A stretch of DNA of 50,554 bases, from the NCBI GenBank assembly GCA_035542575.1, contig DATKLE010000041.1, positions 1 to 50,554 on the forward strand, read 5' to 3'. The notes under the pieces are model-generated. The model worked only from the letters and a program-made list of their open reading frames with translations. It made no database searches and had not been told where the DNA came from. Below, in pieces: positions 30,862 through 39,252 of the stretch (position 1 is the first letter of the stretch; every line of letters begins with the position of its first letter). A program made the position numbers and the translations under genes. The stretch comes from JAIQET01 sp035542575 (GTDB lineage Bacteria > Acidobacteriota > Terriglobia > Terriglobales > Acidobacteriaceae).

Positions 30862-31524
30862 CTACGACAGGAAGAATTCCTTCACCAGCTTCTGCCGCAA
30901 CTCGGGAGTAACCCGCGCCAGCAGCCCGCGGATGGGCAACCCACCGTCCTGCGCCAGCGCCGGCGAAACCTGCGCCAGCATGCCGTTCAGCCGGGTCACA
31001 TTGTTCTGCATCCACGGCGCCACCATCGGGCCCTGCACCAGGTTCTTCTGGTTGACCGCGAGGTCGGGCGACTTCACCATGGCAATCCAACCGTCCTTGT
31101 AGGGATCACGCGTGATCAGGCTGGGATCCTGCAGGGCATCGTGGTTGATCGCCATGACCACACCCTCAACCGGCGAAAGCAGCTCGATCGCTGCCCCCCC
31201 GCCGTGCACCGTCATCAGCTTCTGTCCCTGGCGCACCCAGCGGTTTGGTCCGATCACTTCGATGTGGTCAATCTTTCCCATAAGGTTGGTGGCGAAGCTG
31301 TCCAACCCTACCCGCGCCGTCTCCGGCGCCTCCCTCGAGACCCAGGTGTGTCCGGGATGGAAGCAATAATCCTGTGGAATGGCAAAGCCGTACTCACGCT
31401 CCATGCGCGGGGCGGGTGGACCAGCCCGCAACTCCGGCCTGACCGCCGGCTGCACCTTCATGCTGCGAAAGTAGCTGATGCTCATGATCAACAGGAACAT
31501 CAGGAGGACAAATAGGATCGACAT
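30862..31524 (-). CDS. membrane-anchored GcvH-like protein lacking the lipoyl-lysine
   Basis: 220 residues from ATG 31524, preceded by a strong GAGGAGG site. Residues 1-20 are a membrane helix (MSILFVLLMFLLIMSISYF). Residues 54-160 follow the glycine-cleavage H protein: CFHPGHTWVSRE, RVGLDSFATNLMGKIDHIEV, the hammerhead turn, LLSPVEGVVMAINHDALQDP and SLITRDPYKDGWIAMVK. Where H proteins have ES(V/I)KA with the lipoylated lysine, this protein reads VHGGGAAIELL (Gly108-110), so it should not carry lipoate. First gene of the operon with hybA and hybB. A structural or assembly role in the electron-transfer complex is plausible, but unproven. About 60 residues follow the H-like domain. Confidence 0.85.
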   Translation of the reverse strand: MSILFVLLMFLLIMSISYFRSMKVQPAVRPELRAGPPAPRMEREYGFAIPQDYCFHPGHTWVSREAPETARVGLDSFATNLMGKIDHIEVIGPNRWVRQGQKLMTVHGGGAAIELLSPVEGVVMAINHDALQDPSLITRDPYKDGWIAMVKSPDLAVNQKNLVQGPMVAPWMQNNVTRLNGMLAQVSPALAQDGGLPIRGLLARVTPELRQKLVKEFFLS

Positions 31525-31812
31525 GAAACCTCCTCGCAGCTGCGACCACGCTTCTGTCGCACCCGCTTCCGACCGTGTTAAGTGCACGCGGAGGTCAAAA
31601 CCGAGGGGACAGCAATTCTGTTGCTGGCAAAGGACTTAGAAGAATGGGATAGCACGAAGGGCCGTAGCCGACCCTTGCATTCTGCAGGTAACCGCTGCGT
31701 TTTGCAGGAGTCAGAATGGGTGTCTGGGGGGCGGCTCCTTAACGCTGGTGTCGCCGTTCATGGCGCCGTTGAAGTGACCTGCAGGTTCAGACGGGCATTC
31801 GCGGATGGCCAC

Positions 31813-32559
31813 CTATACGCCCAGAGTCAGCGTTTTGAAATGGTACTGGCCATCGCGAACTGGATGGGCAGTTGCACGCTCCAGACGGCTGCACTTGATT
31901 CCTTGCCAAGCCAAGCTTACGACCCAAAGCATGTAAGTAAAAAATGCGAACCGCGGGGGCCAGCCGATATTCACCCCGGGACCGTAAGCCTGCGGCCCCA
32001 TGGGAAACACGAAGATGGCACTATACAGCACAAAACCGCCGAAGCCGAACAGCGGCAGCCCGGCGGTCCAGAGCAATACTCGGCGCGACCTTGCCCAAGT
32101 CTCGCCTTTGCGAGCGAGGCCCAGGTTGATAAGCAGCGCCGCAAATGGAAGCAGCACCAGCTGACTGGTTCCAAATATGACGTGAAGGGTGCCTCTGGTC
32201 GACAAGGGAAAACGAAGGGGCATGGGATCTGTCGTGAAGATGCCCACACCGAAAGCGCCAATCACGCAGATCAGGAGTATGCCCAGACCGACACGACCCA
32301 GAATGCCAGGCAGCTGCGATTTCAGCATCACGAATAACGCGGCATAGCTCAGCGCCGAAATGAGGAACGCCCCGGACATGATCCAACCGTAAGGCCCGAT
32401 CGCCCATTCGCTGATGGTGTGCCAGGACAGAACGAGGTCCCGTCTGAGAAAAATCAGAGCGATGAGCAGGATTTGATAGGAAACGATCGTGGCTATCGCC
32501 AGCCGCGCTGCTCTGGTGGAAATCACCTCTGATGTGTTTCGTAGGGTTATGCTCGTCAT
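31813..32559 (-). CDS. DUF998 membrane protein (copy 1)
   Basis: 248 residues, start ATG 32559 with AAGGAGAG upstream. About six hydrophobic helices and the DUF998 signature around SWHTISEWAIGPYGWIMSGA. Function of the family is unknown. It is the last gene of a set ArsR remnant, SRPBCC, DUF998, DUF998 on the minus strand; such sets usually are controlled by the ArsR regulator. The second copy upstream has the same arrangement of helices (compare SWRVVSEYAFGHYAWVLSLM), so the two are diverged paralogues. Confidence 0.8.
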   Translation of the reverse strand: MTSITLRNTSEVISTRAARLAIATIVSYQILLIALIFLRRDLVLSWHTISEWAIGPYGWIMSGAFLISALSYAALFVMLKSQLPGILGRVGLGILLICVIGAFGVGIFTTDPMPLRFPLSTRGTLHVIFGTSQLVLLPFAALLINLGLARKGETWARSRRVLLWTAGLPLFGFGGFVLYSAIFVFPMGPQAYGPGVNIGWPPRFAFFTYMLWVVSLAWQGIKCSRLERATAHPVRDGQYHFKTLTLGV

Positions 32560-32627
32560 GGGCTACTCTCCTTCGGTGTGAATGCCAGTTCAGGTTCTAC
32601 CTGCGGTCAAAGTCGGACCGCCGGCGC

Positions 32628-33344
32628 CTAGTTTCCGCCTGTCTGCTTGTGGCGCACCCGAATTGCATGCCAGGCAGCAAGCAGAACCCACGTACAGTTG
32701 GACAACACGATTAGGCGGTCCGCCCACCCATCCAGAGCAAGCACTCCAGGCGGCAGCGATTTTGGCGCATGTTGAGGCAGATGGCCTCCATTGATCCGTG
32801 CCATTTGCATTGTCATGATCGCCAGGGTCGCCATGAGCAGGACGACACTGATCCAGCTTAGGTTCGCGATCGAGAGGAGAGCTCTCCGTGCTGAGCTCCA
32901 GGTTTCGTTGCGACCCAGGGCAACACTCAGCAGCAAGGCTGCGATGGGGAAGCCGATGACCCCAAGCAGACCGGCGATCCCATGCCCTATTTCGTGCCTG
33001 ATGTCAAAAACGGATGCCATCGCCTCGCCAATGCCAGCGATGATCAGAAACCACAAGCCGACCTTTCCTGCAGTGGTGCGAACCTCGGACCAGATTGCAA
33101 CTACCAATGCCCACGAGCTGACGCCCCAGGATAGAAACATCAGCGAGAGCACCCAAGCATAGTGTCCGAATGCATATTCGCTGACTACGCGCCAGGAGGG
33201 CGAGAATTCGGGGCTCAATACGTGCAGGGCAGCCAGAAACAGAATTGTCCCCATGGTCATAAGAATGGCCAGCCAGGCTGCCCACTCAGAAACCTGTGAC
33301 GGATTCGTCCTGCCGAGAAGTGGTGTTGTCGCCGCTTTGCTCAT
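32628..33344 (-). CDS. DUF998 membrane protein (copy 2)
   Basis: 238 residues, start ATG 33344 with GGAGAG upstream. About six membrane helices; the DUF998 signature is SWRVVSEYAFGHYAWVLSLM, and RHEIGHGIAGLLGVIGFPIA is the usual second conserved block. It lies 68 bases before the other DUF998 gene and 56 bases after the SRPBCC gene, so the three are probably one operon. Its function is unknown. Confidence 0.8.
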   Translation of the reverse strand: MSKAATTPLLGRTNPSQVSEWAAWLAILMTMGTILFLAALHVLSPEFSPSWRVVSEYAFGHYAWVLSLMFLSWGVSSWALVVAIWSEVRTTAGKVGLWFLIIAGIGEAMASVFDIRHEIGHGIAGLLGVIGFPIAALLLSVALGRNETWSSARRALLSIANLSWISVVLLMATLAIMTMQMARINGGHLPQHAPKSLPPGVLALDGWADRLIVLSNCTWVLLAAWHAIRVRHKQTGGN

Positions 33345-33400
33345 TCGGCTCTCCAGAGCAGTTGCTCTTCAAGAAAGGACTTCGCCTGATACCAAGCAGC

Positions 33401-33865
33401 CTAGATCATCCCCTCCAGTCGCACGTAGCTCGCTTCCATTCCACGCTCCATGTTGGTCGCAAGCATGGCCGCGCGGGTCTGAGCGTCAGGAAGAGTCATC
33501 CGCATTGTCATCAATGTGCCTGAGCCATCGGGATCGAACCGCGTTTCGACGCGGTTGTCGGGCGTGCGTTCCGGCAAGAACATCCGCTCCACGTGAACGA
33601 TTCTGCTATAAGGGACGAGTTCCAGATACTCTCCCGTCAGGTAAAATCCTTCACCTTTCCCCCTCGTCCACTCGTAACGGATTCTGCCGCCAGGCTTCGC
33701 CTCACTGATGCAGACGGGCATTGTCCAGCCTTCTGGGCCGAGCAACCACTTCTGAATCAGGTTTGGGTCCGTATGCGCGCGGTACACGGCTTCGGGAGGA
33801 GCAGCGAAGCGCCTGGTCACAACGACGTGTGTGTCGCCTTCGGTCTTCAGGGTCATTTTGCTCAT
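33401..33865 (-). CDS. SRPBCC (AHSA1-type) protein
   Basis: 154 residues from ATG 33865, with AAAGGAAG upstream; the longer frame on this strand reads through the ArsR remnant in another phase and was rejected. The START/Bet v1-like fold of the AHSA1 family is seen in VTRRFAAPPEAVYRAHTDPN, IQKWLLGPEGWTMPVCISEA, GGRIRYEWTRGKGEGFYLTG and the C-terminal helix. These proteins bind hydrophobic ligands in a cavity; the role here is unknown. The start overlaps the ArsR remnant stop as ATGA, the normal coupling of ArsR-SRPBCC pairs. Confidence 0.9.
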   Translation of the reverse strand: MSKMTLKTEGDTHVVVTRRFAAPPEAVYRAHTDPNLIQKWLLGPEGWTMPVCISEAKPGGRIRYEWTRGKGEGFYLTGEYLELVPYSRIVHVERMFLPERTPDNRVETRFDPDGSGTLMTMRMTLPDAQTRAAMLATNMERGMEASYVRLEGMI

Positions 33866-34077
33866 TGGGGTCTTCCTTTCTTGTGCCGTTCCATCGAGGC
33901 CAAGACATTGTCGAGCCGGTCGTAGTTCTCCTCCAGTGCGTTTCGCAGCATCGCAAGCCACCGATCCATTGCCTCGATACCAGCCTTCGCCAGCCTGCGA
34001 GGACGCCTGGTCCCCTCTACCCGGCGAACAATGAGTCCCGCATCTTCGAGCACTTTCAAGTGTTGCGAGATTGCGGG
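33862..34077 (-). pseudogene. ArsR-family regulator, N-terminal half missing
   Basis: The remaining 71 codons open in the recognition helix, PAISQHLKVLEDAGLIVRRV, and continue through the wing (EGTRRPRRLAKAGIEAMDRW) to a helical C-terminus; the first 30-40 residues with the start codon and first HTH helix are absent. The remnant begins directly after the stop of the truncated acetyltransferase in the same reading frame. Without its N-terminus it should not fold as a repressor, though a TTG at 34059 could give a 65-residue fragment. The operon it should control (SRPBCC, DUF998 twice) may now be unregulated or silent. Confidence 0.75.
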
Positions 34078-34557
34078 TTAGCAGCCGGTCGTGTCCTGCG
34101 GCCTGAGCACGTAGCGGTCGCGTCCCAGCGCGACGACATAGTCTTCCTTCAGATCGCGCGGCAGGGGGGAAAGGAAGGGAGCGGCATAACCCCCGTCCAC
34201 CAGGTACTCGCGCCCATCCACGTTCACCATGATCACCATGTGAACGTCGGGATTGCTCATGTCCGCCCCGCACAGTCTTGCCCTATAGCCCAGGCTCGCC
34301 AGCAGCGTGTAGAGGTGAAAGTTGTTGGAATAGCAGGTCCCGCCGAAGTGGTATCGCTCGATTCCCTCCAGAAACAGTTCGATACCGGGCAGGCCGGCCA
34401 GGCCGAGGTGCTTTCGACGGTAAAGCTTGGAAACATTCTCAAAGGGCACGCGCATGACGTGGGCCGAAACCAGTTCGGCCAGGGCCGGCACGCAGGGCTC
34501 CCGCTTCGCGACGCCCAAGGCGCGTAAGTATCGGTCGATTAGAACGTCGGTCAACAT
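34078..34557 (-). pseudogene. arylamine N-acetyltransferase, C-terminal part missing
   Basis: 159 residues from ATG 34557 against about 260-280 for the family. The catalytic triad is present: Cys75 in RYHFGGTCYSNN, His106 in NPDVHMVIMV and Asp121 in YLVDGGYAAPF. The protein stops after RDRYVLRPQDTTGC at the point where the ArsR remnant begins, so domain II end and the whole C-terminal domain III are lost. NATs acetylate arylamines and hydrazines with acetyl-CoA. A short truncated form could be inactive; the gene is treated as broken. Confidence 0.7.
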
Positions 34558-34563
34558 AAGGAC

Positions 34564-34600
34564 CGTTCTCTGGGAACAATACTTTAACGGCAAGAGAACG
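34564..34600. other. inverted repeat upstream of the acetyltransferase remnant
   Basis: CGTTCTCT (34564-34571) and AGAGAACG (34593-34600), perfect 8-bp arms 21 bases apart, immediately upstream of the start codon at 34557. The position fits an operator for two repressor dimers or a leader hairpin. Confidence 0.35.
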
Positions 34601-34703
34601 CTCATGTTAAGCGGCTGCGCCGACCCAGGTCGTGCTAAGCCCCACGACGGTGGCGCGCCGCCGCTTTTCCCCTGCCTCACGGCCCTGCTATCCTGCAGCG
34701 GCG

Positions 34704-35951
34704 ATGCCGCTGATCTCCCCTGCCGCTCTCTCGGACGCTCGCCTCGCTGCCGCCTACCTTATCTTTATCGCCAGCTATCTGGTGTTCGCGCTGGGAAAAT
34801 TTCCCGGGCTGAAGATTGACCGCCCAGGCGCCGCCATTATCGGCGCAGTCGCCATGGTCGCGGCACGGATCGTCCAGCCGCGCGAAGCTTTGCGCTTCAT
34901 CGATTTCTCCACCCTGGTGCTGCTGTTCTCCATGATGCTGATCGTGGGCAACCTGCACCTGGTGGGATTTTTCGAGTGGAATGCGGAAGTGGTGCTGCGC
35001 CGGTTGAAGCCCGCTTACCTGCTGCCTGCCGTGATCTTCACTTGCGGATTCCTCTCTGCGTTTTTTGTGAACGACATCGTCTGCCTGGTGATGGTGCCCT
35101 TTGTGCTGGAGATCACGCGCCGCATGCGCCTGCAGCCATTGCCCTATCTGCTGGCGGTGGCCACCGCGTCCAATATCGGCAGCGTCGCCACCATCACCGG
35201 GAACCCTCAGAACATGCTGATCGGGTCGTTTTCGGGAATTCGCTATCGCGAGTTCTTGTGGCACCTGGGCCCGATTGCGTTCATAGGACTGTTTCTCGAC
35301 TGGGCGGTGTTGCACTGGATTCACCTGCGCCACGTCGTGCATCTGCCGACCGAGGACACGACAATTCCCTTGCCGGCTCTGGACCTTTCGCGGCTGACCA
35401 AGCCGGCCATTGTCGTGACCGCGGTGGTGATCGGATTCTTCCTGGGCGTCCCGCCGGCCATGATGGCCGCTCTGGGCGCGGCGATGCTGCTGATCACGCG
35501 CACGCTCGAGCCGCAGAAGCTCTACAAGGAAGTGGACTGGGGATTGCTGGTATTTTTCGTCGGGCTATTTCTGATCGTGGGTGGAGCGGAGAATGCCGGG
35601 ATCGTACAGGCCCTGCTCGACTTCGCCCAACGCTGGAATTTGCAGCGGCTTGGCGTATTCACGGTCGCCGTGGGTCTGCTCAGCAACCTGGTGAGCAACG
35701 TGCCGGCGGTCATGTTGCTGAAATCGCTGGTTCCCGGTTTCGCCGATCCACGCACCGCCTGGCTGGCGCTGGCCATGGCCTCCACACTCGCAGGAAATCT
35801 CACGATCACCGGGAGCGTGGCCAACATCATTGTGGTGGAGACGGCCAAGCCCGAGGTGGAAATCAGCTTTCGCGATTATCTCCGGGCGGGCGTGCCTATC
35901 ACTGTGGCAACCTTACTGGTGGGGTGGCTCTGGCTGGCCACCGTGAAGTAG
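34704..35951 (+). CDS. ArsB/NhaD-superfamily anion transporter
   Basis: 415 residues from ATG 34704, about eleven membrane helices. The two inverted-repeat signature loops of the ion-transporter superfamily are ATASNIGSVATITGNPQNML in the first half and STLAGNLTITGSVANIIVVE in the second. This signature is shared by ArsB arsenite pumps, SLC13 dicarboxylate/sulfate carriers and NhaD antiporters. Position before the chromate operon is suggestive of oxyanion handling, but the gene is separated by about 90 bases and has no direct link. The N-terminal extension in frame (24 codons) has no ribosome site. Confidence 0.88.
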   Translation: MPLISPAALSDARLAAAYLIFIASYLVFALGKFPGLKIDRPGAAIIGAVAMVAARIVQPREALRFIDFSTLVLLFSMMLIVGNLHLVGFFEWNAEVVLRRLKPAYLLPAVIFTCGFLSAFFVNDIVCLVMVPFVLEITRRMRLQPLPYLLAVATASNIGSVATITGNPQNMLIGSFSGIRYREFLWHLGPIAFIGLFLDWAVLHWIHLRHVVHLPTEDTTIPLPALDLSRLTKPAIVVTAVVIGFFLGVPPAMMAALGAAMLLITRTLEPQKLYKEVDWGLLVFFVGLFLIVGGAENAGIVQALLDFAQRWNLQRLGVFTVAVGLLSNLVSNVPAVMLLKSLVPGFADPRTAWLALAMASTLAGNLTITGSVANIIVVETAKPEVEISFRDYLRAGVPITVATLLVGWLWLATVK

Positions 35952-35997
35952 TCGCACCTCCTGCCGTCATACCGCCCTGAACTGGCCCCTCCCGCAT

Positions 35998-36036
35998 TTG
36001 ACCATTTCGAAGTGATGCGTTATACATGTAACGTTA
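35998..36036 (+). promoter_or_regulatory. chrB promoter with palindrome at the start site
   Basis: -35 TTGACC (35998-36003), 17-base spacer, -10 TATACA (36021-36026), then the palindrome TAACGTTA (36029-36036) at the predicted transcript start, six bases before the chrB ATG. A ChrB operator at this place would give autoregulation, as known for ChrB proteins. Confidence 0.5.
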
Positions 36037-36041
36037 TTGTA

Positions 36042-37004
36042 ATGGATGTAACCGATATAAAGAATCGCTCTCCATGGTTGTTGCTGGTCTTCAGCCTGCC
36101 ATCGTCGCGCGCCAGCCAGCGGGTGGAGGTCTGGCGCAAGCTGCAGCGCTGCGGCGCCCTGGCCCTGCGTTCCTCGGGATATGTCCTGCCCAACCTGCCT
36201 GCCAGCCAGGAAAAACTGGAATGGCTCGCCGCCGCGATTCGCAACTACAAAGGCCAGGCCTCCGTAGTGCAGGTGCAGGCCTTCGACGATCTTCCCGACA
36301 AGCGCCTGCGGCAGCTCTTCCTCGATGCCCGCTCCCGCGATTACGAGAATCTGCTGCGCGAGTTGAAGAAGGTCCTCGCCCTGCCTCACGCCCGGCGTCC
36401 CGCCAAGCGGCTGGCCCGCCTGCGCCGCCAGTTCCAGGAGATTACGGTGATTGATTTCTTTGAGAATCCACTGCGGAGCCGGGTCGAGACCCTGCTGGCA
36501 CGGGCAGATGAAGCCGAATCGCCAAGGGTGTCCGCCAAATCGAAGGCTTCCCAATATGCAGGGCGTGTCTGGGTGACGCGTCCTCGCCCGGGAATTGACC
36601 GCGTTTCTTCCGCCTGGCTGATCCGCCGGTTCATCGATCCCAAGGCCCGTTTTGTCTTCAGCGATGACCCCGGCGCCCAGCCCAACGCGGTCCCGTTTGA
36701 CATGTTTGTTCCCGAAGGCTTCGGACATCGCGGCGACGACTGCACCTTCGAGACCCTGTGCAAGGAATTCGCCATTCGTGACCCCAAAGCCAGGCGTATC
36801 GCGCAAATCATCCACGACGCGGACTTGGGAGACGAGAAATTCGGCCGCATCGAAGGACGCGGCCTCGATCAGGTGCTGATTGGCTGGGCGCAGCAGGATG
36901 TACCCGACGATGAACTGCTCCGCCGTGGCATGGAATTGATTGACGGACTGTATTACGGACTGGGACCAGACATCACTGACGCTCGATGGTTGACGGTCGA
37001 ATGA
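36042..37004 (+). CDS. chrB: chromate resistance regulator ChrB
   Basis: 320 residues from ATG 36042. This start fits a transcript beginning only about 9 bases upstream; ATG 36015 is in frame but lies in the promoter. The N-terminal DNA-binding domain of ChrB (WLLLVFSLPSSRASQRVEVW, LQRCGALALRSSGYVLP) is followed by the ChrB C-terminal domain with VWVTRPRPGIDRVSSAWLIR, RRFIDPKARFVFS and RIAQIIHDADLGDEK. ChrB senses chromate and controls the chr operon; some members also act as superoxide or chromate-related enzymes. It leads an operon pepE-like, ocd-like, ChrB_C, chrA. Confidence 0.9.
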   Translation: MDVTDIKNRSPWLLLVFSLPSSRASQRVEVWRKLQRCGALALRSSGYVLPNLPASQEKLEWLAAAIRNYKGQASVVQVQAFDDLPDKRLRQLFLDARSRDYENLLRELKKVLALPHARRPAKRLARLRRQFQEITVIDFFENPLRSRVETLLARADEAESPRVSAKSKASQYAGRVWVTRPRPGIDRVSSAWLIRRFIDPKARFVFSDDPGAQPNAVPFDMFVPEGFGHRGDDCTFETLCKEFAIRDPKARRIAQIIHDADLGDEKFGRIEGRGLDQVLIGWAQQDVPDDELLRRGMELIDGLYYGLGPDITDARWLTVE

Positions 37005-37044
37005 GACCGCAATCGAGGCCGGGCTTCCGCGGACAGCGCATCGC

Positions 37045-37767
37045 ATGAGACGTCTCTTGCTAATCAGTAATTCAACTCTTTATGGCAGCGAATACCTTGA
37101 CCACGCCGCCGACCAGATCCGGGACTTCCTCGGTGCCGCTACGAGAATCGCCTTCGTCCCCTTCGCGCTTCACGACCGGAACCGGTACGCCAGCCAGGCG
37201 CGAGAGCGGTTTCGCGCGTTCGGATGCACCTTGGTTTCCTTGCATGATGTCTCTAATCCGCGCCGCGCGCTGGCCGATGCCAACGTCGTCTTCATTGGCG
37301 GAGGGAACACCTTCCGCTTGCTGAAGTGGCTGTATGACTGGGACCTTCTCGACGCGATTCGTGAACGAGTGAACGGGGGCATGCCCTACATCGGCTCCAG
37401 TGCTGGCTCGATCGTCGCCTGTCCCACCCTGAAGACGACCAAAGACATGCCGATCGTGCAACCGCCGTCGTTCGAGGCGCTGGGCCTGGTGAGTTTTCAG
37501 ATCAGCCCGCATTACCTCGATCCGGATCCTGCTTCTACTCACATGGGCGAGACGCAGGAGGAGCGCATCCTGCAGTTTCTCGAGGAGAACGAATCGCCAG
37601 TGGCTGGGTTGCGCGAAGGCGCGATGCTGTGCGTAGAAAATGACGCGGTCACATTAAGAGGATCGGCCGGAGCTCGCATCTTCCGCCGGGGAGAACCGCC
37701 GGCGGAAATGTCTCCGGGGACGGATTTGACTGGCCTACTGCACTATCCGGTGGGAGCGGAAGCGTGA
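37045..37767 (+). CDS. pepE: peptidase E (alpha-aspartyl dipeptidase), S51 family
   Basis: 240 residues. The catalytic Ser is Ser119 in MPYIGSSAGSIVACPT; Asp134 (TTKDMP) and His156 (QISPHYLDP) take the positions of Ser120, Asp135 and His157 known for Salmonella PepE. NVVFIGGGNTFRLLKWL is the family nucleotide-loop-like turn. The enzyme cleaves dipeptides with N-terminal aspartate, in the cytoplasm. Its placement within a chromate operon is unusual. The next gene starts inside its stop codon (TGATG). Confidence 0.92.
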   Translation: MRRLLLISNSTLYGSEYLDHAADQIRDFLGAATRIAFVPFALHDRNRYASQARERFRAFGCTLVSLHDVSNPRRALADANVVFIGGGNTFRLLKWLYDWDLLDAIRERVNGGMPYIGSSAGSIVACPTLKTTKDMPIVQPPSFEALGLVSFQISPHYLDPDPASTHMGETQEERILQFLEENESPVAGLREGAMLCVENDAVTLRGSAGARIFRRGEPPAEMSPGTDLTGLLHYPVGAEA

Positions 37768-38759
37768 TGTCAGCTGGAACGCTGCTGCTGCGGCAAGGCG
37801 AGATTGCCAGCCTTCTATCCATGGAAGACTGCATTGTGGCCGTCGAAGAGGCATTCCGCTTGTATGGCGAAGGCAAAGCCACTCCCCCCGGAGTGCTCGG
37901 CATACACGTCGAGGGCGGCGGATTTCACATCAAAGCAGGCGTGCTTACACTGCAGCAGAATTACTTTGCAGCCAAGGTCAACGCGAATTTCCCTGAGAAC
38001 CGCAAGCGCTTCGGGCTACCCACCATCCAGGGAGCCATCGTGCTGTGCGATGCCGTTAATGGACGTCTGCTCGCCCTGATGGACTCGATGGAAATCACCG
38101 CACGCCGAACCGGCGCCGCCACAGCAGTGGCGGCGAAATACCTGGCAAGGGGCGATTCGCGGGCCGTCACGATCTGTGGCTGCGGGAACCAGGGACGATA
38201 CCAGTTGCGTGCTCTGGCGCAGGTTCTCCCTCTGAAAAAGGCATACGTCTACGACGTCAGGCCAGAGCAGGCCCGGCAGTTTGCTGCCGAAGTGTCTTCA
38301 GAGTTGGGCATTGAAGTGGCGGCTGTGACCGGTCTCGGCCCCGCCGTTCGGCAGAGTGATGTCTGCGTGACCTGCACAACCTCCTGCCAGCCTCTGCTCA
38401 CGGCCGACTACGTGTCGCCGGGCACATTCATCGCAGCCGTAGGCGCCGACAATGCTGAGAAGCAGGAACTGCACCCGGCGCTGATGGCCCGCAGCAAGGT
38501 CGTGGCCGACCTGGTCGAGCAATGCGCCACGATAGGCGACCTGCATCACGCCATCGCCGCCGGCGCGATGACAAAGGCTGACGTCCACGCCGAACTTGGC
38601 GAAGTCGCCGCCAGCAGGAAAGCGGGACGGACTTCCGATCAGGAAATTGTCATCTTCGACAGCACCGGCATGGCGCTGCAGGATGTGGCTGCTGCGGCCG
38701 TCGCTTACGAGAAGGCGGTGGCCAACGGGCACGGCACCAGGCTGGATCTTGCTGCGTAG
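37767..38759 (+). CDS. ornithine cyclodeaminase / mu-crystallin family protein
   Basis: 330 residues from ATG 37767, overlapping the stop of pepE by one base. NAD(P)-dependent fold: AVTICGCGNQGRYQLRALAQ is the Rossmann glycine-rich turn, GIHVEGGGFHIKAGVL and LMDSMEITARRTGAATAVAA the substrate-binding region with the conserved Arg-Thr-Ala, and GADNAEKQELHPALM the C-terminal catalytic loop. Family members deaminate ornithine, form delta-1-pyrroline-2-carboxylate reductase or alanine dehydrogenase, or act on other imino acids; which applies here cannot be decided. Part of the chromate operon. Confidence 0.9.
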   Translation: MSAGTLLLRQGEIASLLSMEDCIVAVEEAFRLYGEGKATPPGVLGIHVEGGGFHIKAGVLTLQQNYFAAKVNANFPENRKRFGLPTIQGAIVLCDAVNGRLLALMDSMEITARRTGAATAVAAKYLARGDSRAVTICGCGNQGRYQLRALAQVLPLKKAYVYDVRPEQARQFAAEVSSELGIEVAAVTGLGPAVRQSDVCVTCTTSCQPLLTADYVSPGTFIAAVGADNAEKQELHPALMARSKVVADLVEQCATIGDLHHAIAAGAMTKADVHAELGEVAASRKAGRTSDQEIVIFDSTGMALQDVAAAAVAYEKAVANGHGTRLDLAA

Positions 38760-38782
38760 CCGACGCAGACCGCGAGGCACAC

Positions 38783-39250
38783 ATGAAATGGATCACGCGA
38801 AGCAACGTGAAGGTGGACCGGGTGGCCTGTCCCTGGCTGATTCGCCGGTGTATCGATCCCAAGGCGGAGTTCCTGTTCGTGGAAGAAAGCCAGTTGATGG
38901 CAACCGCGGAGCGGGAGCAGGCGATCCCATTTGATGCTCCGCGGCTAGCCCAGATCAGGCTGAACCACCGAGGCGAGCGCTGTACCTTCGAAGCGATCCT
39001 GGAGGACTATAGTCTGCACGACCCCGCGCTCCAGAGACTGGGCCTTATCATCCGCGCCGCCGATGTCAAAGGCCAACAGCAGGCGGCTCCTGAGGGAGCG
39101 GGCCTGCGCGCTATTGCTGAGGGATTTCAGGCTCTGGGTTTGCCGGATGGGGAACGTTTGGCTAAACAATTCCCGCTGTACGACGCCCTTCTCGCGTATG
39201 CGCGGCAGGTCACGGCACCGAGCGAAAGCAACACGATTCAACCCTACTGA
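38783..39250 (+). CDS. stand-alone ChrB C-terminal domain protein
   Basis: 155 residues consisting only of the ChrB C-terminal domain: WITRSNVKVDRVACPWLIRR, CIDPKAEFLFVEESQLM, RCTFEAILEDYSLHDPALQR and GLIIRAADVKGQ align with the second half of the ChrB encoded 2.7 kb upstream (VTRPRPGIDRVSSAWLIRRF, RIAQIIHDADLGDEK). It lacks the DNA-binding part, so it would act enzymatically or as a sensor rather than as regulator. The gene ends two bases before the chrA GTG, so chrA is coupled to it. Confidence 0.88.
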   Translation: MKWITRSNVKVDRVACPWLIRRCIDPKAEFLFVEESQLMATAEREQAIPFDAPRLAQIRLNHRGERCTFEAILEDYSLHDPALQRLGLIIRAADVKGQQQAAPEGAGLRAIAEGFQALGLPDGERLAKQFPLYDALLAYARQVTAPSESNTIQPY

Positions 39251-39252
39251 GC

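Noticed and set aside
31582..32337. 251-codon plus-strand frame
   Set aside because: Mostly antisense to the first DUF998 gene, without ribosome site or domain.
33866..34273. N-terminal extension of the SRPBCC frame
   Set aside because: Reads the ArsR remnant and the acetyltransferase end in a wrong phase; the SRPBCC domain starts at the ATG at 33865 with its own ribosome site.
34976..35980. 334-codon plus-strand frame
   Set aside because: Shadow of the anion transporter gene in a neighbouring frame.
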